NCBI GenBank assembly: GCA_015067485.1
Contig: SVMJ01000004.1
Coordinates: 62,001 to 126,000 of the forward strand
DNA length: 64,000 bases
Origin: Oscillospiraceae bacterium
GTDB lineage: Bacteria; Bacillota; Clostridia; Oscillospirales; JAAYXM01
Reading direction: 5' to 3'
The position numbers were made by a program, and so were the translations under genes. Within the stretch, counting starts at the first letter, position 1. Each line of letters opens with the position of its first letter. The notes beneath the pieces are model-generated. The model worked only from the letters and a program-made list of their open reading frames with translations. It was not told where the DNA came from and did not search any database. Shown piece by piece: positions 34,716-43,500 of this stretch.

Positions 34716-36762
34716 ATTTACTGTACTGCGAGATTCCGCTCGCATCGTCATAGAATGCCGCGATCGGGTGTACGTAACCGCCATCGTCCACATAGCATAC
34801 ACAGTACGCGTATTCCTGGTCCGGCACATACCGAACCGGGGTGTTGATGACGAGAGAGCGAATCGCTTCTTTTTCCGCAGGCGATGTGATGCGGACAGCC
34901 CCCGGAATATCCGTAATGGTTTTCGGTTCTTCCACGGCTACCTGCGTTGCTACATAGGTCAGTTTACTATTGACATAGCCGATCTCTTCCTGGTTCTGCA
35001 GATAGGTTTTCCACTGCTCCCAGGTGAGCACAGTGAGATCGTGTCCTTCGCGATTCATGAGTTCGTTTTCATATCCGTGCGAAACCAGCCACGCGATGGT
35101 ATTACGGTAATTCGCATTGATGACTTGGTGGACGTTGTAAACACGGTACTCTTCCTCCTCACCGTTTTCGGGTTTGTATTCGATGTGCAGACTGGTCTGC
35201 CACACGTCGTTTCCAATGTGCCCTGTGCTTTCAGTATAGTCGAGTTCCAAAAGATCAGCGGTGAGTGCTTGGATCAAACCGTCGACCTCATCCTGCTCCT
35301 TGATGGATACCGCGCCAAAGTCAACCACGCGGAACTCCCCGATTGCTTCATAGAACAGTTCGATATTTTGCATTTTGTACTCGCGCCACGCATACAGTGC
35401 ATCCATCGTGTCGCAAAGTTTTGCTTCGCTCATGAGATAGCGACGGGTTATGGTTGTTCCGTTTTTCAACTGGTAGACCAAGACCATCGAGTTTGAACGG
35501 TCTTTTGCCTGCCACTGCATGGTATAACGCATCTCGTCTTTCAGCATATCGCGATGAAGTTCGAGTGCGATTTTCTTGACTTCTTCGTGGTCCACATGGC
35601 GCCCGACTTCGTACCAGCTGTTTTCGGTGACCGAGACCGACTCGATTTCTTCCAGATCGGGGATACGGGTTTCAAACCCGAACACGCTTGTAAATGCAAA
35701 GAAGCAAATGAATGCGGAAAATGCCGCAAGGAAGACCAGATAGCCCTTGTACGATTTCCAGATCTTGAGATTCTTTTTCAGCACCATCTCGGTTGCGAAA
35801 TATGTGACCGCACTCACGATGAGTACCAAAACAACCGTCAGCCACAAGCCGTTGACTAGCGTTTCCGCCGCAAGCAGGAATGCCGCACTTGCCGCGATCA
35901 GTGTGAGCATATATTTGAAGATGGGGTTTAACACGCGATACCCTGCCACGTCTTCCGCCACTTCCAGACGACGGCGACGGTAGAGTACCCACGCGAGTAC
36001 ATACAGCACCACCGCAAGGGCGAGCATGATGAAAAGTGTGCTCCACGCAAACGGGATGGAAAATTCACCATTAAAATAGTTGTGGAACTGACCGATATAG
36101 AAGCCGAAGTTCCAGCCTTCCGCAAGATGGAGCAAGCGGTTGGTTTCCTGATAGCCATACAGGAACAGGCGCGAGAACGCGGAGATGCCGCCTGCCAAAA
36201 TCAGCCCGATGAAGTGGAGCAGTACGTTGATGCCCACCATCGCAAAACTATTACCGGTGAGTGCTGAAGCAAAGGTGGCGACCGAGAACATCAAGAACAA
36301 ACTCAGCAGGTTCGTTCCCATCCAAATCATGCAGTCTACCACGGTAAAGAGCGCGCCGTAGCCGCAGACCGCGAGCAGCATCAAGAGAAGTGCATCCACG
36401 ATCACAGGGATCGCCATCAGCGTAAATGCCGCCGCAAGGGTGGATAGGTAGTTTGCGGTGCGTGACACAGGTAAACTGTGGACAAAAATCGCGGTTTTCT
36501 TGGAATGCAGGAATCGATAGACCAAGAGCGCAACCACGGTGGGAACCACATACGAACAAATCAGCGGGAATGCGTAGTAAGCATCCTGCAGAATGAGCGA
36601 GAGATCTCGTCCGAGATGATAGCGGTTCGGGTCGACCGAAAACAGAATGGGAAATACAGTAGTGAGTGCCAGAATAATAAAGTACAGCACCGCGCCCAAA
36701 CGATAACGGCGGATGGTGGATGTATAGATCCCGCGGTTAAATAAGGATGTTCTTGCAGTCAT
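34714..36762 (-). CDS. ABC transporter permease with large C-terminal extracytoplasmic region
   Basis: 682 residues. The first 350 or so hold about ten hydrophobic segments in the style of ABC-2/YtrC-D permeases. From about residue 365 (FGFETRIPDLEEIESVSV) to the end the protein is soluble, with no motif I recognise; similar long C-terminal parts occur in some Clostridia permeases. It pairs with the ATPase encoded just upstream, whose end it overlaps by 26 bp. GGGAGG supports the start at 36762. What is exported is unknown; a wall-stress or antibiotic-sensing role is inferred from the YtrA-like regulator. Confidence 0.8.
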   Translation of the reverse strand: MTARTSLFNRGIYTSTIRRYRLGAVLYFIILALTTVFPILFSVDPNRYHLGRDLSLILQDAYYAFPLICSYVVPTVVALLVYRFLHSKKTAIFVHSLPVSRTANYLSTLAAAFTLMAIPVIVDALLLMLLAVCGYGALFTVVDCMIWMGTNLLSLFLMFSVATFASALTGNSFAMVGINVLLHFIGLILAGGISAFSRLFLYGYQETNRLLHLAEGWNFGFYIGQFHNYFNGEFSIPFAWSTLFIMLALAVVLYVLAWVLYRRRRLEVAEDVAGYRVLNPIFKYMLTLIAASAAFLLAAETLVNGLWLTVVLVLIVSAVTYFATEMVLKKNLKIWKSYKGYLVFLAAFSAFICFFAFTSVFGFETRIPDLEEIESVSVTENSWYEVGRHVDHEEVKKIALELHRDMLKDEMRYTMQWQAKDRSNSMVLVYQLKNGTTITRRYLMSEAKLCDTMDALYAWREYKMQNIELFYEAIGEFRVVDFGAVSIKEQDEVDGLIQALTADLLELDYTESTGHIGNDVWQTSLHIEYKPENGEEEEYRVYNVHQVINANYRNTIAWLVSHGYENELMNREGHDLTVLTWEQWKTYLQNQEEIGYVNSKLTYVATQVAVEEPKTITDIPGAVRITSPAEKEAIRSLVINTPVRYVPDQEYAYCVCYVDDGGYVHPIAAFYDDASGISQYSK

Positions 36763-37636
36763 ATCCCAAACCTCCCAACTCATAAATGAAAACTTCTTCG
36801 AGCGTCAAACTCACACATTCGCAAAGCGTGGGTGCGAGATCACGAATCTGTGCATCGATTTTCTCCGCATCTCCGCGGATAATGACGTTATAGACCGAGC
36901 CTGTTTTGGAAACGTGGAGCACATTTTCCACATTGGCGAACGCATCGTCGTTCTCGTGTTCCAAAACGATTTGATATTTATGGACATTACCTTTGAGATC
37001 ATCGAGCGGTTTTTCCAAAATCATGCGTCCCTCGTGGATGATGCCCACCCAGTCGCAAATGTCTTCGAGTTCGCGCAGGTTGTGAGACGAGACCAATACG
37101 GTCATCTCACGGTCGGCAACGTCCGCAATCACCATGCCCAGCACTTGTTTTCGCATGACCGGATCAAGCCCGTCGAGCGGTTCGTCTAAAATCAAAACAT
37201 CGGGCATCGCGGAAAGCGAGAGCCAAAACGCGACCTGCTTCTTCATCCCCTTGGAGAGTTTGCGGATCTGTCGCTTCTCATTGATATGGAATACTTCCCC
37301 GATCGCCTTGTATCGTTCGGTTGAGAAATTCGGGTAAATCGAGCGGTAGAATTTCGCCATGTCCCGAATGGTGAAGGTGCTGTAATAAAACCAGTCATCC
37401 GAAATGTTCAGCACGCGCTGTTTTACGCTTTCATTTTCAAACACGGGCTGACCATCGATAAAAATCTCGCCGCACTTCGGAGTGAGTACCCCGTTGATAT
37501 GGTTGATGATGGTGGTCTTTCCCGCGCCGTTCGGACCCACAAGCCCGTAAATCGTCCCTTTACGGACATGCATGGAAATATCGTCAATTACCTTAAAATC
37601 ATCAAAATATTTGGTAACACCACAAACTTTGATCAT
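36737..37636 (-). CDS. ABC transporter ATPase, YtrB/BcrA-like
   Basis: 299 residues. Walker A is GPNGAGKTT (34-42), the signature is LSKGMKKQ and Walker B VLILDEPLDGLDP, with an H-loop in LVSSHNLRELE. The C-terminal extension of about 80 residues is normal for this export-type family. Its start overlaps the regulator stop (ATGA) and its end overlaps the permease gene, so the three are translationally coupled. Confidence 0.92.
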   Translation of the reverse strand: MIKVCGVTKYFDDFKVIDDISMHVRKGTIYGLVGPNGAGKTTIINHINGVLTPKCGEIFIDGQPVFENESVKQRVLNISDDWFYYSTFTIRDMAKFYRSIYPNFSTERYKAIGEVFHINEKRQIRKLSKGMKKQVAFWLSLSAMPDVLILDEPLDGLDPVMRKQVLGMVIADVADREMTVLVSSHNLRELEDICDWVGIIHEGRMILEKPLDDLKGNVHKYQIVLEHENDDAFANVENVLHVSKTGSVYNVIIRGDAEKIDAQIRDLAPTLCECVSLTLEEVFIYELGGLGYDCKNILI

Positions 37637-38013
37637 TTGTTCTCCTCCTTTTCCCGATAGATCTGATCAATCAGTTCCTTTACCGCATCTTTGTCTTCTC
37701 CCAAAAACGCGAGTTCGCGCACCGCTTCCGAAATTGTCTCTCGGAGTTCTTCACTTCGCTTTACACTCTCGGTTTTGGATAACGTGGAAACAAAGTTCCC
37801 CTTTCCTTTAATACTGTAAATGAACCCGTCCTGCTCTAACTGCTTGTATGCGCGCTGTACCGTGTTTGGATTCACCGTCATACTCACAGAAAGTTCTCGC
37901 ACCGACGGAAGTTGCTCATCCGGCCTCATTGCTCCCGAAATGATCAGTCGCTTCATCTCGTCTTCAATTTGCTCATGCAAACTCTTGCCGCTCTTATAGT
38001 CCGGGCGTATCAT
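37633..38013 (-). CDS. GntR-family regulator, YtrA type
   Basis: 126 residues: a GntR winged helix (SLHEQIEDEMKRLIISGAM, LPSVRELSVSMTVNPNTVQRAYKQLEQDGF) and a short helical C-terminus of about 50 residues. This is the YtrA subfamily, whose members repress the ABC operon they head. A 17-bp-spaced promoter and a perfect dyad lie just upstream, which fits autoregulation. GGAGGTG precedes the ATG. Confidence 0.9.
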   Translation of the reverse strand: MIRPDYKSGKSLHEQIEDEMKRLIISGAMRPDEQLPSVRELSVSMTVNPNTVQRAYKQLEQDGFIYSIKGKGNFVSTLSKTESVKRSEELRETISEAVRELAFLGEDKDAVKELIDQIYREKEENK

Positions 38014-38030
38014 GCGGTCACCTCCGTTTC

Positions 38031-38057
38031 AACTGTATTAACCGTATTAGTACAGTT
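38031..38057 (-). promoter_or_regulatory. Dyad operator for the YtrA-like regulator
   Basis: AACTGTA (38031-38037) and TACAGTT (38051-38057) are a perfect inverted repeat with 13 bp between, placed at and just after the expected transcription start. Confidence 0.7.
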
Positions 38058-38086
38058 AGCATAACACGCATTTTTCTCTCTGTCAA
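38058..38086 (-). promoter_or_regulatory. Promoter of the YtrA-like ABC operon
   Basis: On the minus strand TTGACA (38081-38086) and TATGCT (38058-38063), 17-bp spacer, followed directly by the dyad. Confidence 0.75.
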
Positions 38087-38100
38087 TACTTTCCATAAAA

Positions 38101-38139
38101 AAACATCTCAAGACTTTAGTAAGTACTTGAGATGTTTTT
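38101..38139 (-). terminator. Terminator after the zinc-ribbon gene and hairpin array
   Basis: AAACATCTCAAG (38101-38112) and CTTGAGATGTTT (38126-38137), 13-nt loop, A/T tracts on both sides. Confidence 0.75.
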
Positions 38140-38142
38140 CTC

Positions 38143-38221
38143 GTTGCGAAGCAACATATCGCATCGAAGATATATCGCGTGCGCAGGCACATATCGAAAA
38201 TTCCGAAGGAATTTATATCGC
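38143..38221. repeat. Array of four small hairpins spaced by ATATCGC
   Basis: GTTGC-GAA-GCAAC (38143-38155), ATC-GAA-GAT (38163-38171), GTGC-GCAG-GCAC (38179-38190) and AAATTCC-GAA-GGAATTT (38198-38214) are each perfect stems. Each is followed by ATATCGC or ATATCGA (38156-38162, 38172-38178, 38191-38197, 38215-38221). Three of the four loops are GAA. It lies between the stop of the zinc-ribbon gene and its terminator, so it would be the 3' untranslated part of that mRNA. Confidence 0.75.
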
Positions 38222-38230
38222 TGTCGAGTG

Positions 38231-38470
38231 TCATTTCTCTCCTTTCAATTTTCTATAAAGGAACAAAATGCAATCTCTTATCAGTTCAAATAACTCAATG
38301 ATGAGGAAAATTCCGGGATGGTAGTCGCCATAACGATATGGTGTCTCGACTATATGTTTCATTTGTCCGCAACCCTCACAAAGTTCAAAATCTTTTGACA
38401 GAACACAGGTGTGTTCCGAAAGTTCACATTCATTGATTTCGTTCCAGCAATCCAGACAAAACTCTGCCAC
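38231..38470 (-). CDS. Small zinc-ribbon protein, GTG start
   Basis: 79 residues. CLDC near the N-terminus and CEGC at about 32-35 (ELCEGCGQMK) form a likely zinc ribbon. A hydrophobic helix (GIFLIIELFELIRDCILFLY) and a basic end follow. Short proteins with the CLxC ... LCEGCG pattern are common near mobile regions of Clostridia; I know no function. GTG at 38470 follows AGGGGGG. It has its own promoter and a dyad, divergent from an XRE regulator. Confidence 0.75.
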   Translation of the reverse strand: MAEFCLDCWNEINECELSEHTCVLSKDFELCEGCGQMKHIVETPYRYGDYHPGIFLIIELFELIRDCILFLYRKLKGEK

Positions 38471-38492
38471 TCAGTTGCCCCCCTTTATTTTT

Positions 38493-38521
38493 ATTATAGG
38501 TCAGTTTCACCCTAATTTCAA
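38493..38521 (-). promoter_or_regulatory. Promoter of the zinc-ribbon gene
   Basis: On the minus strand TTGAAA (38516-38521) and TATAAT (38493-38498), 17-bp spacer. Confidence 0.75.
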
Positions 38522-38526
38522 TAGGG
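38510..38526. promoter_or_regulatory. Dyad CCCTA-N7-TAGGG in the divergent intergenic region
   Basis: A perfect 5-bp inverted repeat around the -35 box of the zinc-ribbon promoter and 31 bp before the XRE start. It is the natural operator candidate for the XRE protein. Confidence 0.55.
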
Positions 38527-38556
38527 GAATTTGCCATAATAATCTTGGGTGATAAA

Positions 38557-38775
38557 ATGAGCAGATTGGAAGAATTGCGAAAAGAAAAAGGCTATACGCA
38601 GATCAAGATTCAAATGCTGACCGGGATCGATCAGAGCGATTACTCGAAACTCGAAAATGGGAAGCGGTATTTTACATTCGAACAATGTCGAAAACTCGCC
38701 ATCGCGCTTGATACCAGTATGGACTATCTTGCAGGGCTGACCGACGAGCAGAAACCGTATCCGCGAAGTAAGTAA
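38557..38775 (+). CDS. Small XRE-family helix-turn-helix regulator
   Basis: 72 residues, essentially one HTH_3 domain: RLEELRKEKGYTQIKIQMLT, GIDQSDYSKLENGKRYFTFEQ and LAIALDTSMDYLAGLTDE. It resembles the Cro-like DNA-binding unit with no effector domain. The ATG at 38557 has GGGTGAT upstream; a TTG at 38545 is in frame but less likely. It is divergent from the zinc-ribbon gene and probably regulates it and itself. Confidence 0.85.
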   Translation: MSRLEELRKEKGYTQIKIQMLTGIDQSDYSKLENGKRYFTFEQCRKLAIALDTSMDYLAGLTDEQKPYPRSK

Positions 38776-38779
38776 ATAG

Positions 38780-38811
38780 AAAAGGACAATGCCGTGTGGC
38801 ATTGTCCTTTT
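38780..38811 (+). terminator. Bidirectional terminator between the XRE gene and comM
   Basis: AAAAGGACAATGCC, loop GTGT and its exact complement; the two genes converge here. Confidence 0.9.
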
Positions 38812-38814
38812 GAT

Positions 38815-40323
38815 TTAATTTTCGTTTGGTCTGAATTGGATGGCTTCTGCGAGATGGACGGTTTCGATGGTCTCGCTCCCTGCCATATCCGCGATGGTGC
38901 GCGCCACGCGCAGGAGTTTGGTATACGAACGCGCGGTGAGCCCGAGTTTGTCATACGCTTGTTTCATCAGATTATTCGCGCCGCCCTCGAGTTTACAGTG
39001 TTCTTTCAGTTGCTCGGGGGTCATACGTGCGTTGCAGGTAACCTTTGTACCCGCAAAGCGTGGAGCGATCCGCTCGCGCACCTTGATAATGCGTTCACGG
39101 ATGGTAGCGGAACTTTCCGCACTGCCGGGGCGAATCATTTCTTCATACGGCACCATGGGGACCTGGACGTGCATATCAATTCGGTCAAGCAGTGGTCCCG
39201 AGATGCGTTTGCGGTACTGCGCCACCATGCGCGGAGTGCATTCGCACCGTTCTTTCGAATAGCCGTACCAGCCGCATTTGCACGGGTTCATCGCACAGAC
39301 CAACATGAAGGATGCAGGATAAGTGAGTGTGCCCGCCACGCGGGTGATGGTGATCTTTCCATCTTCCAGCGGTTGGCGGAGCGCTTCGAGAGCTGTGGGT
39401 GCAAACTCGGGGAATTCATCTAAAAACAACACCCCGTTATGAGCAAGCGAGATCTCGCCCGGCTGGGGAACGCGACCACCGCCCGTCATGCCCATGGCGG
39501 ACATCTGATGGTGCGGGCTTCTAAACGGTCTCTCGCTGAGCAGCGGATTTTCTTCACTGACCAGACCACGCACCGAATGGATCGCGGTGGTCTCGAGCGC
39601 TTCTTCTTTGGAAAGGGGCGGCAAAATCCCCGGGATGCGTTGTGCCAGCATACTCTTGCCGCCGCCCGGAGGTCCGACGAGCAGAATATTATGACCGCCG
39701 ACTGCGGCGATCTCGATCGCACGTTTGACATTTTCCTGCCCACAAACGTCACCAAAGTCTGGAACGTTGCAGGTGGTTTCACTCGGGATCCACTTCTCGG
39801 TCGGAGAAAGCGGAGTTTCTCCCGAAAAATGGCTTAAGAGTTCTTTGACGTGGGAGATGCCATAGACCGTGATGCCATCGGCAAGGGTGGCCTCGGTCGC
39901 ATTTTCGCGCGGGAGATAGATTTCTCGCACACCGCGCCGTCTTGCTTCCAATGCCATGGGAAGCACACCCGTGATTTTACGCACGCTGCCGTCGAGTGCG
40001 ACCTCGCCCAGGAAGATCGCGTCTTGCGGGAGTGCTTTGAGTTGTCCGCTCGCACCCAAGATGCCGAGCAGAATGGGCAGGTCATAGAGCGCGCCTTCTT
40101 TTTTACGGTCGGCAGGGGCAAGGTTTACCGTGATGCGACGGGTGGGAAATTCCAGCCCACAGTTTTTGATCGCGGCACGCACGCGTTCCCGCGATTCTTT
40201 GACCGCATTGTCCGGAAGCCCGACCACTTCAAAACTTGGAAGCCCCTGAGAGGCATCCGCCTGTACTTCTACCGGGAACCCTTCGATCCCCAAAAGCCCC
40301 ATACTGTTGATTTTTGCCAGCAT
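38815..40323 (-). CDS. ComM/YifB-type AAA+ ATPase (Mg-chelatase-like)
   Basis: 502 residues. The N-terminal Lon-protease-like fold (LPSFEVVGLPDNAVKESRERV) precedes an AAA+ domain with Walker A GPPGGGKS, the DEFPEF segment and a C-terminal Mg-chelatase-like part (GPLLDRIDMHVQVP). A CxC/CxC zinc pattern (CKCGWYGYSKERCEC) is inserted. In transformable bacteria ComM drives branch migration of imported DNA; in Clostridia its role is less clear. AAAGGGGG supports the start at 40323. Confidence 0.92.
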   Translation of the reverse strand: MLAKINSMGLLGIEGFPVEVQADASQGLPSFEVVGLPDNAVKESRERVRAAIKNCGLEFPTRRITVNLAPADRKKEGALYDLPILLGILGASGQLKALPQDAIFLGEVALDGSVRKITGVLPMALEARRRGVREIYLPRENATEATLADGITVYGISHVKELLSHFSGETPLSPTEKWIPSETTCNVPDFGDVCGQENVKRAIEIAAVGGHNILLVGPPGGGKSMLAQRIPGILPPLSKEEALETTAIHSVRGLVSEENPLLSERPFRSPHHQMSAMGMTGGGRVPQPGEISLAHNGVLFLDEFPEFAPTALEALRQPLEDGKITITRVAGTLTYPASFMLVCAMNPCKCGWYGYSKERCECTPRMVAQYRKRISGPLLDRIDMHVQVPMVPYEEMIRPGSAESSATIRERIIKVRERIAPRFAGTKVTCNARMTPEQLKEHCKLEGGANNLMKQAYDKLGLTARSYTKLLRVARTIADMAGSETIETVHLAEAIQFRPNEN

Positions 40324-40345
40324 CACAATTCCCCCTTTTAACATT

Positions 40346-40374
40346 ATCATAATATATTTCTGTCAAAAAGACAA
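40346..40374 (-). promoter_or_regulatory. Promoter of comM
   Basis: On the minus strand TTGTCT (40369-40374) and TATGAT (40346-40351), 17-bp spacer. Confidence 0.55.
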
Positions 40375-40435
40375 GCAGATGGCAAAAATGGAATGAGACT
40401 ATGCAGAAAATGCATGATTTTTGTAAAATTAGTGG

Positions 40436-40464
40436 TTTACATACGAAAATGAATGTGTTACAAT
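40436..40464 (+). promoter_or_regulatory. Promoter of the PFOR gene
   Basis: TTTACA (40436-40441) and TACAAT (40459-40464), 17-bp spacer, about 53 bp before the start codon. Confidence 0.75.
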
Positions 40465-40516
40465 GTAATTTGCGAAAAAAACGCTATGCGCTAAAAAATA
40501 AAGGAGGCAAATAACC

Positions 40517-43500
40517 ATGGCAAGAAAAATGAAAACCATGGACGGCAATACAGCCGCCGCTCACGTCAGTTATGCCTTTACCGAGGTTGCTGGCATTTAC
40601 CCCATTACTCCTTCCAGCCCCATGGCCGACTATGTTGACCAGTGGTCCGCAGGTGGACGTAAGAACATTTTCGGCGACACCGTAAAGGTCGTTGAAATGC
40701 AGTCCGAAGCAGGTGCAGCAGGTACCGTTCACGGCTCGCTCGCAGCAGGTGCACTTACCACTACATACACCGCTTCTCAGGGTCTTCTTTTGATGATCCC
40801 GAACATGTACAAGATCGCAGGTGAACTCCTGCCGTCCGTGTTCCACGTTTCCGCACGTACCGTTGCGGCGCAGGCACTCAACATCTTCGGTGACCATTCT
40901 GACGTCTATGCTTGCCGTCAGACCGGTTTCGCAATGCTCGCTGAAACCAACGTTCAGGAAGTTATGGACTTGGGTGCAGTTGCACATCTCGCAGCTCTCG
41001 AAGGCCGCGTTCCGTTCATCAACTTCTTCGACGGTTTCCGTACTTCCCACGAGATCCAGAAGATCGCAATTTGGGACTACGATGACCTGAAAGAAATGAC
41101 CAACATGGATGCTGTCAACGAATTCCGTAAGCACTCCCTCAATCCGGAGCGCCCGGCAATGCGTGGCAGCCATGAAAACGACGACATCTTCTTCCAGCAC
41201 CGTGAAGCTTGCAATAAGTACTACAATGCTCTTCCGGCTGTTGTTGAAAAGTACATGAACAAAGTCAACGAAAAACTCGGCACCGACTATCAGTTGTTCA
41301 ACTACTACGGTGCTCCGGATGCTGACCGCATCATCGTTGCAATGGGTTCTGTCAACGACGTTATCGAAGAAGTCATCGATTACCTCAACGCACATGGCGA
41401 AAAGGTCGGTCTCGTTAAGGTCCGCCTGTTCCGTCCGTGGAGTTCCGAACATCTCTTGAAGGCGATCCCGGCAACCGCTAAGAAGATCGCAGTGCTCGAC
41501 CGTACCAAAGAACCGGGCAGCCAGGGCGAACCGCTTTACCAGGATGTCGTAATGGCACTGGCAAAGGCAGGTCGTCATGACGTTTCCGTCATCGGCGGTC
41601 GTTACGGTCTCGGTTCCAAGGATACCACTCCGGCTTCCTTCTTCGCAGTTTATGAAGAACTCGCAAAGGCAGAACCGAAGCAGGAATTCACCCTTGGTAT
41701 CGTTGACGACGTTACCAACCTTTCTTTGGAAGAAAAAGTTTCTCCGAACACCGCAGCTGAAGGCACCATCGAATGCAAGTTCTGGGGTCTCGGCGGCGAC
41801 GGTACTGTCGGTGCAAACAAGAACTCCATCAAGATCATCGGTGACCACACCGATAAGTATGTTCAGGCATATTTCCAGTACGACTCCAAGAAGACCGGCG
41901 GTGTCACCGTTTCCCACTTGCGTTTCGGCGACAAGCCCATCAAGAGCCCGTACTACATCAACAAGGCGGACTTCGTTGCTTGCCACAACCCGTCTTACAT
42001 CACCAAGGGCTTCAAGATCGTTCAGGACGTGAAACCGGGCGGTGTCTTCCTCATTAACTGCCAGTGGACTCCGGAAGAACTTGAACATCACTTGGATTCC
42101 GCTTCCAAGCGCTACATCGCTGAAAACAACATTCAGCTTTACACCATCAACGCAATCGACCTCGCAATCGAAGTCGGCATGGGTAAGCGTACCAACACCA
42201 TCCTGCAGTCCGCATTCTTCTCCCTCGCAGAAGTTATGCCGTCTGCTGAAGCAATCGGCTACATGAAGGATGCTGCTGAAAAGTCCTACTTGAAGAAAGG
42301 CCGCGAAGTTGTTGAATGCAACTGGAAGGCAATCGATGCAGGTGCTACCGCATACGTTAAGGTTAACGTTCCGGATTCCTGGAAGAACGCTGCTGACAAC
42401 AATGCAGACGTCGCTCTCGAAGGTCCGGCTGACACCGTTAAGGTTGTTAAGAACATCATGAACCCGGTCGGCAAGATGGACGGTTACAGCCTGCCTGTTT
42501 CCGCATTCGTCGATCTGGAAGACGGTCAGTTCCCGCTCGGTGCTTCCGCATACGAAAAACGCGGCGTTGCTGTTACCGTTCCGCATTGGGATGAAACCAA
42601 GTGTATCCAGTGTAACAACTGTTCTTACGTCTGCCCGCATGCTACCATCCGTCCGTTCGCTCTGACCGAAGAAGAGGTCGCAGCTGCTCCGGCAAACACC
42701 CGTGCAGTTCCGATCAAGGCAGGCAAGGGCAAGGGCGTCTACTCCTACACCATGGCGGTCTCCCCGCTGGATTGTATGGGTTGTGCAGTTTGTGTCGGCG
42801 TTTGCCCGACCAATGCGATCACCATGGTCCCGCAGGAAGCAGAACTTGCAGAACAGGAAGTCTTCAACTACATGGTAGCAAAGACCTCCCGCAAGGCAGA
42901 CATGGAAGACAACACCGTCAAGGGCAGCCAGTTCCGCAAGCCGCTGCTTGAGTTCTCCGGCTCTTGCGCAGGTTGTGCTGAAACCTCTTACGCTCGCCTG
43001 GTTACCCAGCTCTTCGGCGATCGTATGTACATCTCCAACGCAACCGGTTGTTCCTCCATCTGGGGCGGCCCGGCTGCAACCAGCCCGTATTGCGTAAACG
43101 AAGACGGTTACGGTCCGGCATGGGCAAACTCTCTCTTTGAAGACAACGCAGAACACGGTCTCGGTATGGCAACCGCACAGGATGTCATCCGTAAGTCCCT
43201 CGCTGAAAAGGTCGCAACCGTGATGGAAAAGACCTCTTGCGACGCTCGCAAGGCTGCTTGCCAGGCTTGGATCGATACTTACAACGACGGCGAAGCAAAC
43301 AAGGCAGCTACCAAGGCTCTCATCGAGAACCTGGAAGCAGACGTTTGCTGTGATCTCGTGAAGGAAATCCTGTCCAAGAAAGAATACCTGTCCAAGAAGT
43401 CCATCTGGATCTTCGGTGGTGACGGTTGGGCATACGACATCGGCTTCGGCGGTTTGGACCATGTCCTTGCTTCCGGTGAAGACGTCAACATCTTCGTCTT

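Noticed and set aside
38143-38221. CRISPR array
   Set aside because: The repeating unit is only 7 nt, the intervening sequences are palindromes of 9-17 nt, and no cas gene is nearby.
38010-38234. A 74-codon minus-strand frame whose ATG overlaps the zinc-ribbon stop
   Set aside because: It reads through the hairpin array, a terminator and the promoter of the YtrA-like operon. The ATGA overlap appears fortuitous.
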